This document shows positions 33,319 through 40,736 of a stretch of 64,000 bases of DNA, one piece after another. Below the pieces are notes generated by a model. The model was not told the DNA's origin. It made no database searches and saw only the letters and a program-made list of their open reading frames with translations. Position 1 is the stretch's first letter. Each line of letters opens with the position of its first letter. The position numbers and the translations under genes were made by a program. Source of the stretch: Alloscardovia macacae (GTDB lineage: Bacteria > Actinomycetota > Actinomycetes > Actinomycetales > Bifidobacteriaceae); assembly GCF_002259705.1 (NCBI RefSeq), contig NZ_MWWT01000009.1:62001-126000 (forward strand). Direction: 5' to 3'.

Positions 33319-34740
33319 CTACAGCAGCAAAGGCAAAAGCGCCACCTGCTCAGCCGGCCGTAACTGACTAATCACCCGAGCCTGACGCCCCTTATCCACA
33401 GCCCTTAACACCTGAGCCTGAGACTCCACCGGCAACGACGCCAACACATCCACCAGAGGGTCACGCTCACCGGAATCCACTCCACCAGACGCCGGCGCCA
33501 CAGCAGCCGCCACACTCACACCACCCGTCGCACGCTCATTCAAAGCCCGAGCCGTCCGCGCTCGCTGCTGCGTACTCACATTCTGATAAACCGCCACCGT
33601 CTTCACATCCGAATGCCCCGCCACCTCCATGAGTTCCGCTATGCTCGCTCCAGCCTCACCGTAATGCGTGAGGGCAGTATGGCGCAAATCATGAAAGTGC
33701 ATGTCTTTGAGCTCAGGGAAGTGGGCTGTGGCTGATTCGAAGCTTCGGCGCAGCTGCTGCGGTGCGATGAAGTGCCGCGGTGTAGCTCCATGCAGTATCA
33801 GCTCATCCGCTTTCCCAGACTTCATTTGTGTACGCATATGCTCTTCGAAGTAGTCGCGCGTCCACTCTGGGATAGGTACTTTACGTATAGAGGAGCTTGT
33901 TTTCGTCTTACCGACTTCGAGCTTGCGCTTCTCCCCTTTTCGGTTAATGCTTTTGAGGCTTTTATCCACGTTCACGCGCATACGCTCGAGGTCTACGTCT
34001 GCACGCGTCAGAGCACAGATTTCGCCTTCTCTCAGTCCACACGCGCCGGCCAGTATAGCTCCTATGCGCAAGTGTGGCGCCATGAGACTATAGATGTCTT
34101 TAATCTGCGGGACGGAGATGGCGAGTGCTTCATGTCTCGTGCGCGGCTTCGAGATTTTCAGCGTACACGGGTTACGCGTAATAAGCGTCGCTCCTGCTTC
34201 GTTCAGTTCCTTGTGCATCGCGTAATTGAAGATAGCGTGCAGGAGCTTGTATGCGTGCGAGCGCGCGACGGTGTTTCGTCCGGTTTGTTCGTCGCAGTCG
34301 AAGTTCTCGTACCAGCGTTGCACGTCTGCGGTGGTGATGGATCGTACGCTGCGTGAGCCGAAGGTTGGTATGAGGTAGTTGCGGAGGCGTCCTTCTTTGT
34401 GAGACTGCGTTGTTTCTTCCAATTTTTCGCCGTTTGGTTTGCGCGCGTTCTCCATGTAGTCTGCTGCAAGCTCAGTAAAGGTGAGAGCGCCTGCGTCAAT
34501 GGTGTCGCGCCCTATTTTCGTTGGCGGCTGCCATACGCCGAGTTCTATTTCCTTCTTGGCTTGGGCGAGCCATACCTCGAGTTCTTCTCGATATTCAGCA
34601 GGCAGCGTCTTGGTGAATTGACGTGGCAGGCTAGGATTTTCGCGCAGTGCTTCTATAGGCGTCTGATAGCGTGCTTCGAGAGCGGCTCCATAGGATCGTT
34701 TTACTGGCTTTATTTGCCCGAAATTTCGTCGTACAACCAT
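33319..34740 (-). CDS. int: Tyrosine integrase with extended C-terminus (truncated by TAG)
   Basis: 473 residues from ATG 34740 (RBS AAAGGA). Arm-binding and core-binding domains precede the catalytic domain with R in ACGLREGEICALTR, HDLRHTALTHYGEAGAS, GHSDVKTVAVYQNVS (HxxR, H and nucleophile Tyr all present). About 80 residues follow the Tyr (Ala/Ser linker, then VESQAQVLRAVDKGRQAR, EQVALLPLLL). The stop is TAG at 33319-33321, but the frame continues GIGVATVAFILLGQRSKK to TGA at 33262, overlapping the HTH start. The intact protein would thus end in a membrane-helix-like segment. It catalyses attP x attB (ssrA) recombination. Confidence 0.92.
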   Translation of the reverse strand: MVVRRNFGQIKPVKRSYGAALEARYQTPIEALRENPSLPRQFTKTLPAEYREELEVWLAQAKKEIELGVWQPPTKIGRDTIDAGALTFTELAADYMENARKPNGEKLEETTQSHKEGRLRNYLIPTFGSRSVRSITTADVQRWYENFDCDEQTGRNTVARSHAYKLLHAIFNYAMHKELNEAGATLITRNPCTLKISKPRTRHEALAISVPQIKDIYSLMAPHLRIGAILAGACGLREGEICALTRADVDLERMRVNVDKSLKSINRKGEKRKLEVGKTKTSSSIRKVPIPEWTRDYFEEHMRTQMKSGKADELILHGATPRHFIAPQQLRRSFESATAHFPELKDMHFHDLRHTALTHYGEAGASIAELMEVAGHSDVKTVAVYQNVSTQQRARTARALNERATGGVSVAAAVAPASGGVDSGERDPLVDVLASLPVESQAQVLRAVDKGRQARVISQLRPAEQVALLPLLL

Positions 34741-34764
34741 TGCTATTCCTTTCGTCGCGGCATG

Positions 34765-34840
34765 AACGGCGTCGCAACGGCGTTGGTTAACGACGTTACG
34801 CGTGACCAACGCCGTCCATAACGCCGTTCATAACGCCGTT
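34765..34840. repeat. Six 9-bp AACGSCGTT repeats between int and attR (candidate arm sites/operators)
   Basis: Copies are at 34765 (AACGGCGTC), 34776 (AACGGCGTT), 34789 (AACGACGTT), 34808 (AACGCCGTC), 34820 and 34832 (AACGCCGTT). Spacing is 11-13 bp except one gap of 19, close to the helical repeat. The first three and last three differ by the central base, that is, opposite orientation. Position next to the attachment core is typical of integrase arm-type sites; an operator for int control is the alternative. Confidence 0.65.
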
Positions 34841-34914
34841 GGCCCCATTATACCGTATTATTTCGCGTTGAGCACTCTCCGTCGAGTACTGCCTGAAACC
34901 CTAGTGTTTTCAAC

Positions 34915-34974
34915 GTTTTCGGCATGAAAAAAGGCTTTCAAGCCGTAGCCTGAAAGCCTTGTAAGTGGAGCCGC
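34915..34974. repeat. attR (right prophage attachment repeat)
   Basis: Direct repeat of 8667-8726 with two mismatches. It overlaps the last nine bases of ssrA (on the minus strand) and its terminator, so ssrA is kept intact after integration. Confidence 0.95.
34927..34960 (-). terminator. Terminator of ssrA (duplicated in attL at 8679-8712)
   Basis: On the minus strand AAGGCTTTCA-(14)-TGAAAGCCTT is followed by TTTTC. The attL copy has one mismatch in the stem. Confidence 0.85.
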
Positions 34975-35363
34975 CGGGAATTGAACCCGGGTCCGATGAC
35001 CGTACCTCTAGCCTTCTACGTGCGTAGTTTGCTGGCCGGATGGCAGTTTTTCTTCCTCAAACATCGTCGCAAACCACGGTTTGCAGGAATAGTCGCAGTA
35101 AAAGTCCCTCAAGCTCCCTGAAACTCAAAGCCTAAGGCAAGTCTTTTAAACGACGCTCAGCATCTCCCCAAAGACATGAGAGAGTGAACGGAGTGCGAAA
35201 CTCTGCTGGTTTATCCTAGCGCGAAGCTTAGGCAGCGAGTGCAAACTCAGTGCGATTAGATTTAGCACTTATTTTTTACGGGTGGCACGTTTACGAGTGG
35301 ACCCCCGCGTTCTCGGCACGCTTCTCTACAGCGAACAAATCACCGTCGAAACCGATCGACCCC
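34966..35363 (-). ncRNA. ssrA: tmRNA (one-piece)
   Basis: 398 nt. The 5' end GGGGTCGATCGGTTTCGACGG pairs through GGGGUCG with CGGCUCC at the 3' end, followed by A, and CCA is encoded. The T-arm is in CCCGGGTTCAATTCCCGG. The resume codon GCT begins the tag AKSNRTEFALAA and the frame ends TAA. tmRNA with SmpB rescues stalled ribosomes and tags the product for proteolysis. The 3' end is the prophage attachment site. Confidence 0.97.
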
Positions 35364-35370
35364 TTATGCA

Positions 35371-35398
35371 TTTATAAAACGCTCACATACATCGTCAT
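35371..35398 (-). promoter_or_regulatory. Predicted ssrA promoter
   Basis: On the minus strand ATGACG and TATAAA are 16 bp apart, with the -10 element ending 7 bp before the tmRNA 5' end. The rest of the 35364-35625 gap shows no supported gene. Confidence 0.55.
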
Positions 35399-35625
35399 CC
35401 GAGTATGCTCTGTCTAGTATACACGAAAAATCCGGGCGTGCCGTGTCTATCCTAAAATTCTCTGAAAGGGAAAGTACCGCTATCACGCTTAAATGGTATT
35501 TTCCAGCTGCTTCATTAAAAAACGCATCACTACCACGTTGCTTCCATCCTCGTGGTATACTTATATATGAGCCGCCGTTCATACCAGTTCGGGTAAGTTC
35601 CGCGGCTCTTACCCGTAACTTTGCT

Positions 35626-36312
35626 TTACTTCACTTTTTTATCTGGACGCGACGAGAACTGAGAATCACATGTCCTCAACCCATCTATATGGAGAGATAG
35701 ATTTTCTTTAATAGGTCTACCCAAAGAATCCAAAACGAAGTCTATCCCCTCACGCCGCGCTAGCTTCGCAGCAGGAACAAAATCACTATCCCCCGCTATA
35801 AGAACTATACTGTTCACCTGCTTTTTAAAGGAAAGGGAAGCTATATCTAAGCCGATACGCATGTCCACTCCTTTTTGCTGCATCGACAGAGTAAAGTCCG
35901 TTTCTTGTACATCAGAAACAGCAAGCTTCCCATCAAGCACTTTCCTCAGTGATCTATCCTTGAGCTGAAAGTGTATGGAACTTTCATTAATTTCTCCAAA
36001 ACGTAATGCCACCTTACGCTTATGCGCAAGCACATCATAGAATTCTTCCGCCCACTGCTTTGTGTCTGTACGACTAAAATCTACTTGCTTGTGCGTCCCC
36101 GGATGATAGACTATCTTATCGATAGGCGGGCAATCATAATAAAATATTCTATACAAATCATTTCGTACATCCTTTCCATCTATCTTTTCTTTAAGATGCC
36201 GAAAACAGTAATTATACAGCCTATCTGCTGTCTCTCGAGGAGTTTCTACACCATAGACGCTTGCTACCCTTTTTCTGTAGTAGCCGCCATCTACGAGAAT
36301 AGCCATACTCAT
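35626..36312 (-). CDS. NYN-domain (LabA/DUF88-type) putative ribonuclease
   Basis: 228 residues from ATG 36312 (AAAGG about 10 nt upstream; a GTG at 36321 is the alternative). The PIN-like acidic residues are visible in AILVDGGYYRKR, MQQKGVDMRIGLDIASLSFK and VLIAGDSDFVPAAKLARREG. NYN proteins are predicted metal-dependent RNases; several belong to defence or RNA-turnover contexts. It stands alone, is AT-rich compared with its neighbours and sits beside the prophage target ssrA, so it may be an older acquired gene. Confidence 0.85.
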   Translation of the reverse strand: MSMAILVDGGYYRKRVASVYGVETPRETADRLYNYCFRHLKEKIDGKDVRNDLYRIFYYDCPPIDKIVYHPGTHKQVDFSRTDTKQWAEEFYDVLAHKRKVALRFGEINESSIHFQLKDRSLRKVLDGKLAVSDVQETDFTLSMQQKGVDMRIGLDIASLSFKKQVNSIVLIAGDSDFVPAAKLARREGIDFVLDSLGRPIKENLSLHIDGLRTCDSQFSSRPDKKVK

Positions 36313-36462
36313 AACATCCACACCTTTGTTAGATACGCAAAACTCCCGATTCCGGCACTTCTCTTATGGTGAGAGGTCTACTTTCGAGAGTTTATTACAC
36401 AATTATTATAAATAATATACTGGAAGATACGCAAACTAGGCGCGTCCCATACGACACACCCC

Positions 36463-36978
36463 CTACCTCGCCGCGCTATCCAGCCAGATAGTCACCGGCC
36501 CGTCGTTCACCAGAGCCACATCCATATGCGCTCCGAAGACGCCGGAGACTACCCGCAGCCCATACTCGTCTCGAAGCACTCGCCCGAACATTTCCCATAC
36601 CTCTCGAGCATGTCCCGGCTCCCCCGCCTCCACAAAACTCGGTCGGTTTCCGCGGCGGATATTCGCATAGAGGGTGAATTGAGATACAGACAGAACGCTC
36701 CCGCCCACATCCAGAACGCTCCGGTTCATCCGCCCCGCCTTACCAGCGCCATCCGTGTCCCCAGAATCCGCGAAAATACGCATCTGCGCGACCTTCTTCG
36801 CCATCCAGCGCACGTCCGCCTCGTCATCCGCGTCCTGCACGCCCACGAACAGCACGAGCCCCGCGCCTATCGACCGCTCAGTCTCCGGTCGCGCGTTAAA
36901 CCCCACGCTCTCCGGCAGCGCGCCCTCCGCCTCCACGCGCACAGACGCGGACGACACCTTCTGAAGTAATACTCGCAT
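36463..36978 (-). CDS. dtd: D-aminoacyl-tRNA deacylase
   Basis: 171 residues. The family motifs SVSQFTLYANIRRGNRPSF and the Gly-Pro cis motif in VNDGPVTIWLD are complete. It hydrolyses D-amino acids (and Gly on tRNA-Ala) from tRNAs in the cytoplasm. It is about 20-25 residues longer than usual, due to an insert near residues 20-38 (LPESVGFNARPETERS). Transcribed divergently from the K+ channel gene. Confidence 0.96.
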   Translation of the reverse strand: MRVLLQKVSSASVRVEAEGALPESVGFNARPETERSIGAGLVLFVGVQDADDEADVRWMAKKVAQMRIFADSGDTDGAGKAGRMNRSVLDVGGSVLSVSQFTLYANIRRGNRPSFVEAGEPGHAREVWEMFGRVLRDEYGLRVVSGVFGAHMDVALVNDGPVTIWLDSAAR

Positions 36979-37096
36979 ACGCCCAGTCTAGCGCACATCC
37001 CGCATAGCCGCCTCGCATCGCGCGCACACATCGCCCGCCCCACGTCAGCACCCGCACGTGTCATCACCCGCCCGCATTCCGCGGTAGAATATCTCT

Positions 37097-37912
37097 ATGA
37101 ATCGAAAAGAGCTGTGGTTCTTCATAGAACCGGACGCAGACCAGGACGTCTCCTCGTATGATAAGGTCATGCTCGTGGTCATCGCCGCGAGCCTCATTCC
37201 GCTGATGCTGTCGGGCGAGGCGCCGGACTGGATGCACTGGCTGGATGGACTGGCCACATTTATCTTCGTCGTGGATTACGTGCTGCACTGGCTGTGCGCG
37301 GACTTTTCGCATGCCGAGTGCTCGCATAGAAACCGCTTCCTCTGTTTCCTACTCTACCCGCTACGGCCCATCGCCATCATCGACCTGCTGTCCATTCTGC
37401 CTGGATTCTTCCCACTGAACCACGGTTTGCGCATTTTCCGCCTCGTTCGTCTGCTACGCATCGTGCGCGGGCTCATGATTTTTCGTAATATCCGCCGCCG
37501 TCGTTCGGTCGATCTTATCGTCACGGCGCTGAAAAAGCAGCGCGAGCCGTTTGCCATCATTTTCTGCATCGCCGTGGGATACATTTTCGTCTCCGCGCTC
37601 GTCGTCTTTAACGTCGAGCCGCAGACGTTTAAATCGTTCTTCGACGCGCTGTACTGGGCCACGGTATCGCTGACTACCGTGGGCTACGGGGACATCTACC
37701 CGGTGACGGTCGTGGGGCGCCTCTTTACCATGCTGTCGTCCATCCTCGGCATCGCGGTCATCGCGCTTCCGTCCTCGATTCTCACGGCCGACCTCATGAT
37801 TATTCTGAACGAGTCCGACGATGACGAGTCGAATGACGTGTCCGCGCCGGCTACGCAGAGCGCGCAGATGGCGCTACAGCATATAAACGTTCCGAAAGAG
37901 GATGCTTCCTGA
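37097..37912 (+). CDS. Voltage-gated K+ channel (Kv-type, 6 TM)
   Basis: 271 residues. The S4 voltage sensor has the Arg ladder GLRIFRLVRLLRIVRGLMIFR (about 110-130, each Arg three apart). The selectivity filter TTVGYGD lies at 193-199 between S5 and S6. The C-terminal tail is short and acidic. Homotetramer in the membrane conducting K+. It is coupled to the Fic gene (TGATG, 1-bp overlap), which suggests co-expression. Confidence 0.94.
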   Translation: MNRKELWFFIEPDADQDVSSYDKVMLVVIAASLIPLMLSGEAPDWMHWLDGLATFIFVVDYVLHWLCADFSHAECSHRNRFLCFLLYPLRPIAIIDLLSILPGFFPLNHGLRIFRLVRLLRIVRGLMIFRNIRRRRSVDLIVTALKKQREPFAIIFCIAVGYIFVSALVVFNVEPQTFKSFFDALYWATVSLTTVGYGDIYPVTVVGRLFTMLSSILGIAVIALPSSILTADLMIILNESDDDESNDVSAPATQSAQMALQHINVPKEDAS

Positions 37913-38616
37913 TGTCAATTCATCCTCTTCTTCACACACTTCGCTCTCAAAAGCGTGAGCACACCTCCGGTGGGCTCTATGAATCCCTGCTCTATCAGAT
38001 GACCTATCATTCGAACAGAATAGAAGGAAGCCTGCTCGATGCAGATACCGTACGAGGCATCCTCACTCGAGGTGTCGTCCAGGCATCAGAACCTGTCCGC
38101 GTGAGTGATGTGCTCGAGACCTGTGGTCACGCTCGAGCTGTGACGTACTGCATCGATACCGCCGAGGAGTCCCTCACTGACGAATACATCCTCCACCTCC
38201 ATTCCCTGCTCAAAATGGGACAGGAGGATTCTGGTGTCTACAAAACCCGCCGAAACGTCATCGGCATGACTATGACGAGCGACCCGAAGGACGTGCCTGC
38301 ACATATGCACACGCTTCTCACTGAGTATACCGCCCTAAGCTCCCCTACTTTCGAAGATATCGTGGACTTCCACTACCGCTTCGAAAGTATCCACCCTTTC
38401 CAGGATGGCAATGGCCGCGTGGGCCGACTCATCGCTTTTAAAGAATGCCTTCGCGCTGGCATCGTTCCCTTTTTCATCGCCGATACAAAAAAGCATTTCT
38501 ACTATCGTGGCCTGCACGAGTATCCCACCCAGCCAGGTTTTCTGCGTGAAACCTGTGCGGACGGGCAGGATACTGTGCGTGCACTGATGAAGTACTTCGA
38601 GGTACCGGAGAACTAA
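37912..38616 (+). CDS. Fic family protein (AMPylase-type), self-inhibited class
   Basis: 234 residues. The catalytic motif HPFQDGNGRVGR at 161-172 is canonical (HPFxDGNGRxxR). A candidate N-terminal inhibitory helix with SNRIEG at 34-39 fits the (S/T)xxxE(G/N) rule, so activity would be self-restrained. Fic enzymes transfer AMP or other phosphate-containing groups to hydroxyl side chains; target unknown. Overlaps the K+ channel gene by one base. No toxin or antitoxin partner is visible. Confidence 0.92.
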   Translation: MSIHPLLHTLRSQKREHTSGGLYESLLYQMTYHSNRIEGSLLDADTVRGILTRGVVQASEPVRVSDVLETCGHARAVTYCIDTAEESLTDEYILHLHSLLKMGQEDSGVYKTRRNVIGMTMTSDPKDVPAHMHTLLTEYTALSSPTFEDIVDFHYRFESIHPFQDGNGRVGRLIAFKECLRAGIVPFFIADTKKHFYYRGLHEYPTQPGFLRETCADGQDTVRALMKYFEVPEN

Positions 38617-38853
38617 ATCCTCTCCTGAATAGAGCGCAGTGCCTCCACCGCATTCAAGATCGCACTAAAACCGCTCAGATTCAGATTCGTGGCGACGAGC
38701 TGGCCGATGCCCACACCGAGCAGACCAGAGGCGATCCCGAGGAGTCCTGCTTCTGCGTTAAAGATGCGCGAGATGTCCTTCTTACCTACGGCACGACCTG
38801 CAAAAAACTTTCGTAGTCTCGTGGAGACTCGACGAGGGGTCGACCATACCGCA
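38613..38853 (-). pseudogene. Remnant of an FtsX-like ABC permease (C-terminal end only)
   Basis: The minus-strand frame encodes RAVGKKDISRIFNAEAGLLG, then IASGLLGVGIGQLVATNLNL, closely resembling the last membrane segments of FtsX/MacB permeases. There is no start, no upstream part and no ATPase gene nearby. It overlaps the Fic stop tail-to-tail by 4 bp and lies just beyond the AraC gene stop. Not likely to be functional. Confidence 0.7.
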
Positions 38854-39867
38854 CTACGAGCGCTTCTCACTCCTGTACTCGGACGGGCTCACGCCAGTCC
38901 ACAGAGCGAAGGAGCGGCGGAACGAGTTCAGCTCGCGGTATCCCAGCAGATAGGCCACATCCCGCACGGGCATATCCGTATTCGCCATGTAGTGCACAGC
39001 CAGCATTTCTCGCGTGCTGTTCAGCTGCTTCTGGAAAGTCGTCCCCTCGTCAGAAAGCTGCCTCTGCAGAGTTCTCTTCGTCAGTCCGAGAGCGCTCGCC
39101 ACATCGTCTATCGTGGCCGCGTGCCCCGGCAGGAGTTCAGTGAGCGCCGCACGCACGCGAGCGCTCGCCGAATCATCCACTGTCATCTCCTCGAGGCGGC
39201 GTGCGAGCTCTGGCTCGAAGTACTGCCACATACTGTCATTCACACTCTGGAAAGGAAGGGCGAGGTCGTCCGCTCGGAAGGTGATAGACGGGAGCTCCCA
39301 CTCACTGACCGTAGGCGTCACACCGAAATAGCGCTCCACTACCTCGAAGTCTGCTGCATCGAAATCACCCTGAAGAACGAGCTCCACCGGACAGATGTGC
39401 TCTCCCGTAGCTTTACGCAGAAGCCCCACGAGAAAGGCATACTCACAGATGGTGAAAAATGCACTCTGCGCTTCCCCATGCGCCATCCAGTAATCCACAC
39501 GCACAGTCTGGCTCGGCTCATGCAGATCCCCACTGCCCACCATCATTTCGAGGGGGCCGAGAAGAGGCTTATACAGGGCGAGACGGTCGAGACATTCAAG
39601 CCCATTCGCACTGCAGTATGCGGCGAACAGTGGTGCAGAGAAGGCTTCTATCCCCTCGGACGTGGCCATATCGATAGCTCCTTGGACAGAGCCGACCTGC
39701 CGCCCCACTTCGTTCATGAACTCCATATACGCCGTGCTAAAGAAGAAGACATCCTTTTTCGCGAATGTATCTTTCGGCAGCCCTACGCGGCGCAAGGCCT
39801 CTCGCACATTCACTCCATGCTTTTTCAGAACCTGCGTGTACTGTCCATCGATGCGAAAGCTATCCAT
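38854..39867 (-). CDS. AraC-family transcriptional regulator (arabinose-binding-like N-domain type)
   Basis: 337 residues. The first 200 residues match the OruR/ToxT-like Arabinose_bd N-terminal domain (VLKKHGVNVREALRRVGLPK, YMEFMNEVGRQVGS, EYAFLVGLLRKATG). The C-terminal AraC double HTH reads TIDDVASALGLTKRTLQRQL and VRDVAYLLGYRELNSFRRSF followed by WTGVSPSEYR. It lies immediately downstream (24 bp) of the SDR gene on the same strand and may control it. RBS AGGGAGGAAG. Confidence 0.92.
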   Translation of the reverse strand: MDSFRIDGQYTQVLKKHGVNVREALRRVGLPKDTFAKKDVFFFSTAYMEFMNEVGRQVGSVQGAIDMATSEGIEAFSAPLFAAYCSANGLECLDRLALYKPLLGPLEMMVGSGDLHEPSQTVRVDYWMAHGEAQSAFFTICEYAFLVGLLRKATGEHICPVELVLQGDFDAADFEVVERYFGVTPTVSEWELPSITFRADDLALPFQSVNDSMWQYFEPELARRLEEMTVDDSASARVRAALTELLPGHAATIDDVASALGLTKRTLQRQLSDEGTTFQKQLNSTREMLAVHYMANTDMPVRDVAYLLGYRELNSFRRSFALWTGVSPSEYRSEKRS

Positions 39868-39891
39868 GGCTTCCCTCCTAGAGCATACTTC

Positions 39892-40683
39892 TTAGTGCGC
39901 ACTCCCACTTACCTGCTGATTATAGACGAAATCCAGCATGGCTTTCTTCGGGAAGAGAGACGCGAGTGCCATCATAGGCCTCTGCCATCCAGGAAGCCCT
40001 GCCGTCACATTCAGATCCCCACGCAGCATCGCTTCATATCCTGCCAGCGCCACTTCATCGGGGCTTACCGCATGGGCAAAAAGCGCTGTATCTGCGAGAC
40101 CTCCCGCATTCACGAAGCCCGTCTGCATAGCTCCCGGCATAAGTGCTGTCACGGTGACGCCCGTGTCCTGCAGTTCTCGCCACAGCGCATTCGACCAGCT
40201 GGTCAGATACGCCTTCGTGGCATAGTACACGGCCTGCAGCGGCCCTGGCATCGTAGCTGCCGTGGACGAGACATTCAGCACTTTCCCACGTCCTCGCTCG
40301 ATGAAGTCCGGCAGGAAGAGCTTAGCTAGACGAGTCGGCGCTTCGATGTTCACGGCTATCATGCTCATGTCCTGCTCCATGCTGCGTTCGCACGCAAAGT
40401 CACCCTGGCCGCCGAAGCCCGCGTTATTCATGAGATAGTCCACGCTCCACCCGTTCGCCTTCACGGTCGTATAGACTTTCTCCACCTCGTCGGCACGCGA
40501 GAGGTCCGCGGCGATGGTGTGAACGGTGACGCCGCACTGCTGCCTGAGTTCTGCTGCCTGTGCGTCGAGCTTCTCCTGGCTGCGGCCCACGAGGATGAGG
40601 TTTCCGCCGCGCGATGCGTGAATGCGCGCGAGCACCGTGCCGAGTCCGCCGTACGATCCTGTAAGAAGAGCTGTCTGAGCCAT
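39892..40683 (-). CDS. Short-chain dehydrogenase/reductase
   Basis: 263 residues. Rossmann NAD(P) motif TGSYGGLG at 8-15, NNAG in YLMNNAGFGGQG, catalytic Ser in VLNVSSTAATMPG and YxxxK in AVYYATKAYL. Substrate unknown; the YqjQ/DltE-like branch is the closest by eye. A C-terminal amphipathic stretch (WQRPMMALASLFPKKAMLDF) might bind membrane. First gene of an operon with the AraC regulator. Confidence 0.93.
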   Translation of the reverse strand: MAQTALLTGSYGGLGTVLARIHASRGGNLILVGRSQEKLDAQAAELRQQCGVTVHTIAADLSRADEVEKVYTTVKANGWSVDYLMNNAGFGGQGDFACERSMEQDMSMIAVNIEAPTRLAKLFLPDFIERGRGKVLNVSSTAATMPGPLQAVYYATKAYLTSWSNALWRELQDTGVTVTALMPGAMQTGFVNAGGLADTALFAHAVSPDEVALAGYEAMLRGDLNVTAGLPGWQRPMMALASLFPKKAMLDFVYNQQVSGSAH

Positions 40684-40736
40684 GGTCTGTTCCTTTCTGA
40701 GTATGCCTTCAGACTACAGACCATGACGTGATCAAT

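Larger units (their letters stand above)
8667..34974. mobile_element. Siphovirus-type prophage integrated at the ssrA 3' end
   Basis: The element is bounded by 60-bp direct repeats and holds, in order, recombination, replication, packaging, capsid, neck, tail, lysis and integration genes. That is the layout of a temperate actinobacterial siphophage. Length is about 26.3 kb, short for this type. Structural and lysis genes are on the plus strand; integrase and an HTH gene are on the minus strand at the right end. Single in-frame stops interrupt a tail gene and the HTH gene and shorten the integrase. No CI-like repressor is recognised, so its ability to excise and form plaques is doubtful but not excluded. 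Confidence 0.96.

Noticed and set aside
7922-33321. Stop-codon reassignment or amber suppression in the prophage
   Set aside because: Several phage genes end normally in TAG (for example at 10047, 11447 and 14620), the interrupting codons are of all three kinds, and no suppressor tRNA is present.
35364-35582. Minus-strand 72-codon frame just upstream of ssrA
   Set aside because: It covers the ssrA promoter, has no RBS and no protein-like sequence conservation that I recognise; composition looks non-coding.
38689-40329. Plus-strand 546-codon open frame opposite the AraC and SDR genes
   Set aside because: Antisense shadow of two well-recognised genes; Arg/His/Ser-rich and without any domain. 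The same applies to the long frames opposite trmA-like (41536-43086), oppA (49652-51436) and the tape measure gene (26311-27615).
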